Of a stretch of DNA of 5,358 nucleotides, positions 1-5,358 are shown piece after piece. The stretch is taken from the NCBI GenBank assembly GCA_041689775.1, contig JBDNFP010000237.1, positions 1 to 5,358 of the forward strand, written 5' to 3'. This DNA comes from JBDNFP01 sp041689775 (GTDB lineage: Bacteria; Bacteroidota; Bacteroidia; Cytophagales; Spirosomataceae). The notes below the pieces were generated by a model that was given only the letters and a program-made list of their open reading frames with translations, searched no databases and had not been told where the DNA came from. Within the stretch, counting starts at the first letter, position 1, and each line of letters starts with the position of its first letter. The position numbers and the translations under genes were made by a program.

Positions 1-325
1 CGTCGAGTACCGACAGCAGGCAGCGGGTTATGGCCCAAACCTTCGGCTGCCAGATTCCGAAGCTGGCCGCTTGGAAGGTCCGCAGGGAGTTATTCTTGAG
101 GTAGACCAGCAGGAAGAAGAGCTTCTGGGCCGTGCCTTTCAGAAGGGAGTTGCCGTGTTCTCGGAAGGCGGGGTGCTTGCCAGGACCTCCTTGAAGGGTG
201 TGGTAGCGGTAGTGCTTCTCCCAGAGCGGCTCGAAATAGCCCAGCAGGTACTCGAATTCGACCACTGTCAGGCTGGTCAGCGACAGGAATTTGCTCTCGT
301 GTGTTTTCTGATCTTCGTAGTTCAT
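1..325 (-). CDS. Transposase, N-terminal part (IS5-like / DDE_Tnp_4 type), cut by the window edge
   Basis: Reading the minus strand from the ATG at 325-323 gives 108 codons with no stop up to base 1, so the gene continues outside the window. The protein begins MNYEDQKTHESKFLSLTSLT and contains VEFEYLLGYFEPLWEKHYRYHTL (about residues 22-44, shown in part), HPAFREHGNSLLKGTAQKLF and FFLLVYLKNNSLRTFQAASF. This matches my memory of the helix-turn-helix N-terminus of IS5-type transposases common in Bacteroidota. The KGTAQKLFFLLVYLK stretch followed by the F-G-I-W-Q-P-K-V segment is the DNA-binding helix region. The catalytic DDE residues would lie beyond the left edge, so activity cannot be judged. 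The start is supported by an in-frame stop about 30 bases upstream and no other ATG between. No Shine-Dalgarno is evident. GC is about 60% over bases 1-180 by hand count, clearly above the neighbouring receptor gene, consistent with acquired DNA. The exact IS group is uncertain. Confidence 0.8.
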   Translation of the reverse strand, partial: MNYEDQKTHESKFLSLTSLTVVEFEYLLGYFEPLWEKHYRYHTLQGGPGKHPAFREHGNSLLKGTAQKLFFLLVYLKNNSLRTFQAASFGIWQPKVWAITRCLLSVLD

Positions 326-423
326 GCCGTAAAGTTCGCCGGCGGGCGCGTTATCTTAAATAATTTATCCAAATAAACTCTAATACCGTTCCGGTACTTA
401 GCTCGTACTGTGAGAATTTGTAC
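326..423. other. Gap between receptor stop and transposase start; likely contains the edge of the insertion element
   Basis: This 98-base gap changes abruptly in composition: 331-352 is very GC-rich, as in the transposase gene, while 353-385 is AT-rich. An insertion element carrying the transposase should end in or near this gap, but its other terminus is outside the window, so terminal inverted repeats cannot be matched. An 8-base direct repeat GTACTTAG occurs at 394-401 and 420-427, the second copy overlapping the receptor stop codon. It could be a target-site duplication or chance. Confidence 0.35.
384..396 (-). terminator. Small hairpin downstream of the receptor gene, weak terminator candidate
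   Basis: TACCG and CGGTA form a perfect 5-bp stem around a 3-base loop, 27 bases past the receptor stop codon when read on the minus strand. After it the minus strand reads TTAGAGTTTATTTGG, which is T-rich but has no clean T-run. The stem is short, so termination is only possible, and the hairpin could instead belong to the insertion element's end. Confidence 0.25.
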
Positions 424-2955
424 TTAGTTGGATTCTCCGCTGCTCATTACGTCATCATTCTTCACACCTCTGGTCTTCTTTTTCTCAACCATAGTCATTT
501 TGCCAATTTTGTAGCTGAACGTTAGCTTGATGTTCTGGTTGTAGATGTTATTGACGCTTACTTGATTGAAAGTAGGTGAGGTAAGGGTACTCTTCATTTT
601 CATACCTCCAAAGAAGTTATCGGCTGCGATTCCGATGCTACCTTTCTTGCCGGGAAGCTCTTTACGGACACCAAGTGAATACATTCCCATGCCGCTTTGT
701 GAACCTTGTAGTTGTACGCGGTTACCATGGTACCCACCGAAGGCTTGGATTCCCCAGCCGTTGGGTAGTTGTACCTGCGATTGCACCCGACCTCCGATGA
801 TAATACCCGAGTTGCTCACTTCTTCTGAGAATCCGTTCAGTCCGATCTGACGTCCTTGGAGGTAGTTGTAGTAAAGATCAATTCCGCCATTGATGGTCCA
901 TTTGGAAGTAAGAAATACGTTACCAAAAATGTTTGCACCAAAGGTTTGCTCCTTACCGATGTTTTGGTAGGTAGTTACTACGGCACCGATTAGGGTATCA
1001 GAAGGCGTGGTGATGCGGGTAATACCATTACTGGTCTGACGACCAAATAGCGCGATGGTTAGGTAGGTTTTCTTGATCGAAGTACTCAGGCTCAACTCTA
1101 CGTTATCCGTTAGTTCTGGCTTCAAGGTAGGGTTGCCGATGTTGATATTCTGCGGGTTGGCGGTATTGAAATTGGGATTCAACTGTTGTAAACCGGGGCG
1201 CTGAATCCGCTTGTTGTAAGCCAGTTTAAGGGTTGATGCTTTGCCTACTGCTTTTGAAATATTGACACTTGGTACTAAGTTAGAATACGATGGAATGTTA
1301 ATATCACTGTATTGATCTGTTGCGCTGATCATGGTTTGCTCAAAGCGTGATCCCAATTTGAAGGTGTATTTGTTGGTGGTCGAGAAAGTATACGAGAAGT
1401 ACCCTGCACCAATAGTCTGGTTGTAGTTGAGCATTCCCGATGGGTTTCTTACGTCCGACGCGAACAATCCGGTGGCACCAGCCATCTGATACCGGAAGTC
1501 ACTGTTTACTTCCCGTAAAATTCCTTTTACCCCAAATTCTATCTGCTGTTTCTTGCCGATGGGGGTAATGTAATCGGTTTGTATCGTAATTTCCTTGTTA
1601 ACGTTGTTGTTCAGGTTTTTCTGATGTCCGGTTAATTCTTGCGAGCCGTTCAGTAGATCGGCGGTAAAGTTGTTGGTAAGATTGCTTACACTGTACAAGC
1701 TTGATACAGACCATTCCTGGCCGGGCTTGAAAGTCTTAACGTAGTCAAGACTCATGTCCACCGAGTTGGAAAGGTCCCGGGTATCTACGTTACGGAACGT
1801 AGTTGCTCCCAAAATATCGTTGGTGAGTTGCTGGGTAGTGTAGTCCTGGTTGCGGAGGAAGTTACGCGTACCAAAGTTTACACCAGCCGTCAGGTATTGG
1901 TTATTTCCTAAGTCATAGTCAAATCCTACGTTGTAGCGGCCAAATAATCCGTTATTGTGAGCATCGGCGGTTTGCTTGGTCATGATGGTATTGCCGTTCT
2001 GGATGGTGCTTTGTTCCAGATTTACCAAACCTTTGTTGTAGAAAGCCCGACCAAATCCTCCCAGCGTTACCCCTAGTTTACCGGTACGTAAGCTACCGTT
2101 CAGGCCAAGATTCGAGCCTCTTATACCGGTGCCGGTATCCAGGCTCAACGTAGCGCCTTGTATGGAAGACTTCTTGGTTATAATATTGATAATACCCCCC
2201 GAACCTTCGGCGTCGTACTTGGCCGATGGTGAAGTGATCACTTCTACCGACTTAATTAAATCAGCCGGGATCATCTTTAAGGCATCCGCGATATTACTTG
2301 CAATGATGGTAGAGGGTTTGTTATTGATCAGTACCCGAAGATTAGAAGTACCGCGCAAGGTTACGTTTCCGTCAAAGTCAACCGCCAGCATTGGTACTTT
2401 ACGAAGTACATCAGCGGCATCGCCTCCTTTTGAAGTAATATCTTTTTCAGCGTTGTACACCAGTCGGTCTACTCTTTCTTCAATCAGTGATTTCTCGCCG
2501 GTAATGTTTACCGCATCTAGTTGGATGGTACTGGCCGATAGTTTGATTACCCCCAAGTTGAGGTCTTCTCCTTTTTTGATCTTTACATTCTCAATCTTTT
2601 TATCGGTATAACCAATAAACCGTACCAGTATGTAATAGTCACCGTCGGTAATTTTCGTTAGCGAAAACTTGCCTTTTCCATCAGCGATGGTTCCATCGAT
2701 GGGTTTCTTGGTAACCTTATCAAACAGGGCAATGGTAGCATACTCCACGGCACTGGTCAGGGAAGAATCCACTACGTAGCCACTGATTTTGGAATTACCC
2801 TTGGTTTGGGGAAGCTCAAAATTTTGGGATTGAGTAGTCTCGGTACGCGGACGACCGTTGCCGTCGCCGGAGGGGCGGCCTTCACCCGGGAATTGCGCCT
2901 GTGCTAGGTAACTTCCGAGTGTGAGTACTAATGTCAAGGGTAGGAGCTTTTTCAT
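424..2955 (-). CDS. TonB-receptor-like outer-membrane beta-barrel protein (CarboxypepD_reg-like domain, plug, OMP_b-brl_3 barrel)
   Basis: An 843-residue outer-membrane protein, probably a receptor or transporter; its ligand cannot be read from the sequence. Residues 1-20 are a signal peptide (KK, hydrophobic core, cleavage probably after AQA). Residues 21-50 are a Gly/Pro/Arg/Gln-rich linker. About 56-140 form a carboxypeptidase-regulatory-like beta-sandwich (ISGYVVDSS, ADGKGKFSLT, VRFIGY). LDAVNITGE at about 146-154 is a TonB-box-like segment. A plug-like domain spans about 165-262, with VTLRGTSNLRVLINNKPS and SVEVITSPSAKYDAEGSGG. The rest is barrel, with the family hallmark NKRIQRPGLQQLNPN then GNPTLKPE at about 581-614. 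The last strand is probably NIKLTFSYKIGKM (808-820), followed by a charged tail ending in GESN. Length is normal and the frame intact. The gene is divergent from the two-component pair and appears monocistronic apart from possible read-through into the transposase. No SusD partner is present, which argues against a glycan SusCD system. Confidence 0.9.
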   Translation of the reverse strand: MKKLLPLTLVLTLGSYLAQAQFPGEGRPSGDGNGRPRTETTQSQNFELPQTKGNSKISGYVVDSSLTSAVEYATIALFDKVTKKPIDGTIADGKGKFSLTKITDGDYYILVRFIGYTDKKIENVKIKKGEDLNLGVIKLSASTIQLDAVNITGEKSLIEERVDRLVYNAEKDITSKGGDAADVLRKVPMLAVDFDGNVTLRGTSNLRVLINNKPSTIIASNIADALKMIPADLIKSVEVITSPSAKYDAEGSGGIINIITKKSSIQGATLSLDTGTGIRGSNLGLNGSLRTGKLGVTLGGFGRAFYNKGLVNLEQSTIQNGNTIMTKQTADAHNNGLFGRYNVGFDYDLGNNQYLTAGVNFGTRNFLRNQDYTTQQLTNDILGATTFRNVDTRDLSNSVDMSLDYVKTFKPGQEWSVSSLYSVSNLTNNFTADLLNGSQELTGHQKNLNNNVNKEITIQTDYITPIGKKQQIEFGVKGILREVNSDFRYQMAGATGLFASDVRNPSGMLNYNQTIGAGYFSYTFSTTNKYTFKLGSRFEQTMISATDQYSDINIPSYSNLVPSVNISKAVGKASTLKLAYNKRIQRPGLQQLNPNFNTANPQNINIGNPTLKPELTDNVELSLSTSIKKTYLTIALFGRQTSNGITRITTPSDTLIGAVVTTYQNIGKEQTFGANIFGNVFLTSKWTINGGIDLYYNYLQGRQIGLNGFSEEVSNSGIIIGGRVQSQVQLPNGWGIQAFGGYHGNRVQLQGSQSGMGMYSLGVRKELPGKKGSIGIAADNFFGGMKMKSTLTSPTFNQVSVNNIYNQNIKLTFSYKIGKMTMVEKKKTRGVKNDDVMSSGESN

Positions 2956-3083
2956 GGTCTTTTTATTTAAATATGTAATGACGGTTATTTCGTGTTGAAT
3001 GGGGTTCGTTTTTCATTCTGATGCAACAAATCTTGCCTTTATTACCGATACCATTTTCCGTAATAGACCATTACCCCGAATAA

Positions 3084-3157
3084 CTCGACGGAAGCTCCGA
3101 AATACGACTTTTAGGCAAAAAAGGGGAGTTGTCGTAAAAAAAAAGGCGTCTGTCGAG
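3084..3157. repeat. Nested inverted repeats in the divergent intergenic region
   Basis: The outer arms are CTCGAC (3084-3089) and GTCGAG (3152-3157). The inner arms are TACGAC (3103-3108) and GTCGTA (3131-3136). Each pair is a perfect 6-base match, the two pairs are almost concentric (13 bases between left arms, 15 between right arms), and all four arms share a CGAC/GTCG core. An A9 run directly follows the inner right arm. This could be an operator with spaced half-sites, a structured leader RNA, or chance. A terminator is unlikely, because neither strand has a T-run after the stem. Confidence 0.4.
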
Positions 3158-3395
3158 CCTCCGGGATGACTCGTCGAATAAACCTACCGGTGGGAATATC
3201 AACAGGTAGAAAACCGTTTACTTTACCAAAGACCAGCGAACTGTAGAGTAGCAAAAAGAAGATGTAGCCACGATAGGAACTGCTACGTTAATTTCCTGAG
3301 GCCACACCTACTACTTTGCGTTTGGTTTAAACTGGTAAGATCCCCACGAGGATAGCCAAACCTTGAAATACAAGAAGACCGTCACTAAGTAAAAT

Positions 3396-3416
3396 AAGGG
3401 GAAGTCAACCCTTTTT
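3396..3416 (+). promoter_or_regulatory. Short hairpin with T-run just ahead of the kinase start codon
   Basis: AAGGG (3396-3400) and CCCTT (3409-3413) form a 5-bp stem around an 8-base loop, followed by more T residues to 3416, only 8 bases before the ATG. The layout resembles a weak intrinsic terminator or a structure that limits ribosome access, but the stem is short and could be coincidental. Confidence 0.2.
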
Positions 3417-3424
3417 CTAAGATT

Positions 3425-4468
3425 ATGCAAATCTCCGTTCAGCGTACGCGAATATTTTTACTGCACCTCTCGTTCTGGGCGTTGTACTTCTCGTTTTTCT
3501 TTTACCAGATCACTTACGCCCGGCGAGGACAGGAAATAGTGATGTCCAGGGCACTTTTGGATGCTACCACCCACGTGCTCATCATGGCGGGTATTGCCTA
3601 CCTTAACTATTTCTACTTCTTGCCTCGGTTTCTTAAGCATAAGAATTTTTGGCGGTATCTGCTGGAATCCATAGTTCCGATTGTTCTGGTCATTGTATTC
3701 CATATCTACATAAAACGGATGATTTACGGTGGTGACGAAAACAGCCGGGCGGGCTTCCTGTACACTACTCGTTTTATCGTGCAGCATACAACTAGCGTTA
3801 TTTTTATCGTTATTTTTATTGGGATGCTGCGGTTTGCGGAAGATTGGTTTCAGCTGGAAGCCCGCAAGAAGGAGATAGAAAACGAGAAACTTACGGCCGA
3901 GCTGCGTTTTTTGAAAGCACAGATTAACCCGCACTTTCTTTTTAATACGCTCAATAACCTGTACTATCTGGCTTTTACGCAGTCGCCCAATACGACGGTG
4001 GTGATTGACAAACTCTCGCAGATGATGCGGTACATGATTTATGAGTCTAACCATCCGAAGGTGCCTTTGAGCAAGGAGATTGAGTACATGGAAAACTACA
4101 TCAGTCTGGAACAACTTAGGTTAGACAATCAGGTGCCCATCAGCTTGGATGTACAAGGTGTTACAGACTCGGTTAGGATTGAGCCGTTTCTTTTTATTAC
4201 TTTTCTGGAAAATGCCTTTAAGCATGGGGTGAGTAATAACGCCGAGAACTCCTGGGTAAAAGTCAATATCACCGTAGAACCCAACCGCTGTATTTATACG
4301 GTAGAGAATAGCAGACTACCTGAAAAGGAACAGCACGAGGGTAAATCAGGAATCGGCTTGCAAAACCTGCGCCGCCGCCTAGAACTCAGCTACCCCGACC
4401 GCCATACCTTACAAGTAGAAGAAACACCCGAGAAATACCACGTTCAACTAAGCCTTGAACTAGCATGA
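3425..4468 (+). CDS. Membrane sensor histidine kinase, LytS/YesM type (His_kinase + HATPase_c)
   Basis: A 347-residue kinase that should autophosphorylate on histidine and pass the phosphate to the regulator encoded next to it. Four hydrophobic segments, at about residues 9-28, 46-66, 79-96 and 116-135, place it in the inner membrane; there is no large periplasmic, PAS or GAF domain, so the signal is probably sensed in or near the membrane. A charged helical segment (about 140-165) links to the His_kinase domain, with the phospho-acceptor His170 in QINPHFLFNTLN. The ATP-binding N-box is ENAFKHG (262-268) and the G-box is GKSGIGLQNLRRRLE (306-320). All expected residues are present and the length is typical for this Bacteroidota family. 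The stop codon overlaps the next gene's start in ATGA (4465-4468), indicating translational coupling. No Shine-Dalgarno precedes the chosen ATG. The physiological signal is unknown. Confidence 0.93.
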   Translation: MQISVQRTRIFLLHLSFWALYFSFFFYQITYARRGQEIVMSRALLDATTHVLIMAGIAYLNYFYFLPRFLKHKNFWRYLLESIVPIVLVIVFHIYIKRMIYGGDENSRAGFLYTTRFIVQHTTSVIFIVIFIGMLRFAEDWFQLEARKKEIENEKLTAELRFLKAQINPHFLFNTLNNLYYLAFTQSPNTTVVIDKLSQMMRYMIYESNHPKVPLSKEIEYMENYISLEQLRLDNQVPISLDVQGVTDSVRIEPFLFITFLENAFKHGVSNNAENSWVKVNITVEPNRCIYTVENSRLPEKEQHEGKSGIGLQNLRRRLELSYPDRHTLQVEETPEKYHVQLSLELA

Positions 4469-5205
4469 GCTATACCTGTGTCATCGTCGACGACGAACCC
4501 TTTGCCCGGAAACTCATGGAGGAGTACGTATCCAAGGTGCCCGACCTAAAACTGATTCAATCTTGCGCGAGTCCGTTAGTGGCCATTGAGGTACTGCGGC
4601 AAAATCCCGTGGATATTCTGTTTCTGGATATCAACATGCCCGAAATTACGGGCCTGACGCTCCTGAAAGTACTGCAAAAAAAACCATTGGTGGTACTCAC
4701 TACCGCCTACTCTGAGTATGCACTCGAAGGCTACGAATTGGACGTAGCCGACTACCTGCTAAAACCCATTACGCTAGAGCGCTTCCTAAAATCGGTGGGG
4801 AAGGTGATGAGTCGACTGAAAAGCACTACTCCGCCACCTACTGCTACTCGGCCTGACCCCACGCCAACCCCAGAAGCATCCAGTCCCTATATTTTCGTGA
4901 AGGATGGTACTAAATTGGTAAAGATTCTGCTCAATGATATACTTTACATCGAAGGGCTGAAAGACTACGTGGGAATCTACACCAAAGAGAAGAAGATTGT
5001 TTCCCTGCAAACGATGAAAGCGCTCGAAGCTCAACTGCCCGAAAATAAGTTTATTCGCATCCATAATTCATTTATCGTAGCTTTTGCGGCCATTGATGCC
5101 ATCGACCGCGAGAAGGTGCAAGTAGGGAAGGCCTTCCTGCCCGTGAGTGATACCTACAAGAAGTCATTCAAAGAGTTTATTGAAAAGCATCAGGTGGGTG
5201 GCTAG
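4465..5205 (+). CDS. LytTR-family DNA-binding response regulator
   Basis: A 246-residue cytoplasmic transcription regulator, partner of the upstream kinase. The receiver domain (about residues 3-118) has the acidic pair Asp9-Asp10, the phospho-acceptor Asp55 in FLDINMPEITG, Thr80 in LTTAYSEYALEGY and Lys100-Pro101 in YLLKPI, so it should be phosphorylatable. A Pro/Thr-rich linker (about 120-140) joins it to a LytTR DNA-binding domain (about 141-243) with typical segments FVKDGTKLVKILLNDILYIE, DYVGIYT and FIRIHNSFIV. LytTR proteins usually bind paired, degenerate direct repeats upstream of a few targets, often genes next door; here the divergent receptor gene is the obvious candidate, by position only. 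The start at 4465 overlaps the kinase stop by 4 bases and gives the standard receiver N-terminus, MSYTCVIVDDEP. The gene is full length with no irregularities. Confidence 0.94.
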   Translation: MSYTCVIVDDEPFARKLMEEYVSKVPDLKLIQSCASPLVAIEVLRQNPVDILFLDINMPEITGLTLLKVLQKKPLVVLTTAYSEYALEGYELDVADYLLKPITLERFLKSVGKVMSRLKSTTPPPTATRPDPTPTPEASSPYIFVKDGTKLVKILLNDILYIEGLKDYVGIYTKEKKIVSLQTMKALEAQLPENKFIRIHNSFIVAFAAIDAIDREKVQVGKAFLPVSDTYKKSFKEFIEKHQVGG

Positions 5206-5242
5206 GAGTAGTCGGTATTTTTTACTCTACCCTACTATTTTT
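5203..5242 (+). terminator. Candidate intrinsic terminator after the regulator gene
   Basis: TAGG-A-GTAG (5203-5211, beginning at the stop codon) can pair with CTACCCTA (5227-5234) as an 8-bp stem with one bulged A and a 15-base loop. A T5 run follows at 5238-5242. The stem has moderate GC and the loop is long, so strength is doubtful, but the position right after the two-gene operon fits. Confidence 0.35.
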
Positions 5243-5306
5243 AGGTTCTGATAATGAGATAGTTGCTTTCTTACCCATCGAAACAGGCACATAATTTTAA
5301 AAATAA

Positions 5307-5331
5307 GGTCAGACCTGGCTGTTGTCTGATC
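5307..5331. repeat. Hairpin-forming inverted repeat near the right edge
   Basis: GGTCAGAC (5307-5314) pairs with GTCTGATC (5324-5331) over 8 bp including one G-U, around a 9-base loop. A second, overlapping palindrome, AGGTC-A-GACCT, lies at 5306-5316. There is no T-run after it, so it does not look like a terminator. It leads directly into GATT-rich repeated sequence and may be the edge of a dispersed element. Confidence 0.4.
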
Positions 5332-5358
5332 GCGACTGATTTCACGGATTAGATTCAG
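5327..5358. repeat. GATT-rich repeat-like sequence, cut by the window edge
   Basis: CTGAT occurs at 5326-5330 (as TCTGAT) and again at 5336-5340, followed by GATT at 5338-5341, 5347-5350 and 5352-5355. From memory, sequences of the type GATTTCACGGATTA recur in intergenic regions of Bacteroidota genomes, sometimes beside genes for small GxxExxY proteins. The window stops too soon to say whether this is such a repeat. Confidence 0.3.

Larger units (their letters stand above)
2956..3424. other. Long divergent intergenic region (469 bases) between receptor and kinase genes
   Basis: This region should carry the promoters for both the receptor gene (leftward) and the kinase-regulator operon (rightward). 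I searched for the Bacteroidota -7 TAnnTTTG and -33 TTTG pattern on both strands and found no convincing pair; the nearest hit on the plus strand is TACTTTG at 3312-3318, one base too short. The region holds several inverted repeats (annotated separately), a GTAAT/ATTAC pair at 3060-3074, an A9 run at 3136-3144 and the palindrome GTTTAAAC at 3325-3332. Open frames in it are tiny (20 and 26 codons) and look random, so I call no gene. Confidence 0.7.

Noticed and set aside
71..376. A 101-codon open frame on the plus strand
   Set aside because: It lies antisense to the transposase frame, whose protein has clear family similarity; this frame's protein has none that I recognise.
2129..2611. A 160-codon plus-strand open frame inside the receptor gene
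   Set aside because: It is antisense to the plug and N-terminal domains of an intact, clearly recognisable receptor gene; the protein has no recognisable domain.
424..2955. Receptor as the SusC half of a glycan-uptake SusCD system
   Set aside because: No SusD-like lipoprotein gene is adjacent on the upstream or downstream side visible here, and the barrel motifs fit the OMP_b-brl_3 family rather than SusC.
3136..3144. A9 run as part of an intrinsic terminator
   Set aside because: On the plus strand the stem is followed by A rather than T, and on the minus strand the T-run precedes the stem, so the orientation is wrong in both readings.
3166..3246. A 26-codon open frame in the divergent intergenic region (starts MTRRINLPVG)
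   Set aside because: It is very short, with no ribosome-binding signal, hydrophobic segment or known small-protein pattern; frames this long are expected by chance.
3213..3292. Possible LytTR binding half-sites: ACCGTTTAC (3213-3221, one mismatch) and TACGTTAAT (3284-3292, full match to the degenerate 9-base consensus)
   Set aside because: Neither has a second copy at the expected spacing of about 21 bases. The consensus is so degenerate that roughly one match per 1-2 kb per strand is expected, so a single hit in this region means little.
3458..4114. A 218-codon minus-strand open frame opposite the kinase
   Set aside because: The plus-strand frame has all kinase motifs; the antisense product is His/Arg-rich with no recognised fold, typical of a shadow frame.

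Overview
The window looks like chromosomal DNA from a Bacteroidota bacterium, probably Cytophagales-like. This rests on the gene families rather than on any marker gene. They are an outer-membrane beta-barrel receptor with a carboxypeptidase-regulatory-like N-terminal domain, a LytS/YesM-type histidine kinase overlapping a LytTR response regulator, and no obvious Shine-Dalgarno sequences. No genus can be assigned.

Layout from left to right. Positions 1-325 (minus strand) hold the N-terminal part of a transposase that runs off the left edge; it has an unbroken reading frame and is visibly more GC-rich than its neighbours. Positions 326-423 are a short AT-rich gap with a small hairpin and probably the edge of the insertion element. 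Positions 424-2955 (minus) encode a complete 843-residue TonB-receptor-like outer-membrane protein. Positions 2956-3424 are a 469-base divergent intergenic region with nested inverted repeats and no convincing gene. Positions 3425-4468 (plus) encode a four-helix membrane histidine kinase, and 4465-5205 (plus) its LytTR response regulator, overlapping by 4 bases. Positions 5206-5358 are non-coding, with a weak terminator candidate and, at the right edge, a hairpin followed by GATT-rich repeated sequence.

The kinase and regulator almost certainly form one two-component system: membrane sensing, phosphotransfer from His170 to Asp55, then DNA binding through the LytTR domain. The receptor gene is divergent from this pair across a long shared upstream region, so it is a natural candidate target, but the sequence does not prove it. 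The transposase lies on the same strand as the receptor gene and just downstream of it, so receptor transcripts could read into it.

I see no clearly new biological system. All four genes belong to familiar families. The parts worth a second look are non-coding: the nested inverted repeats in the divergent region, the element edge next to the receptor's stop codon, and the repeat-like right edge.
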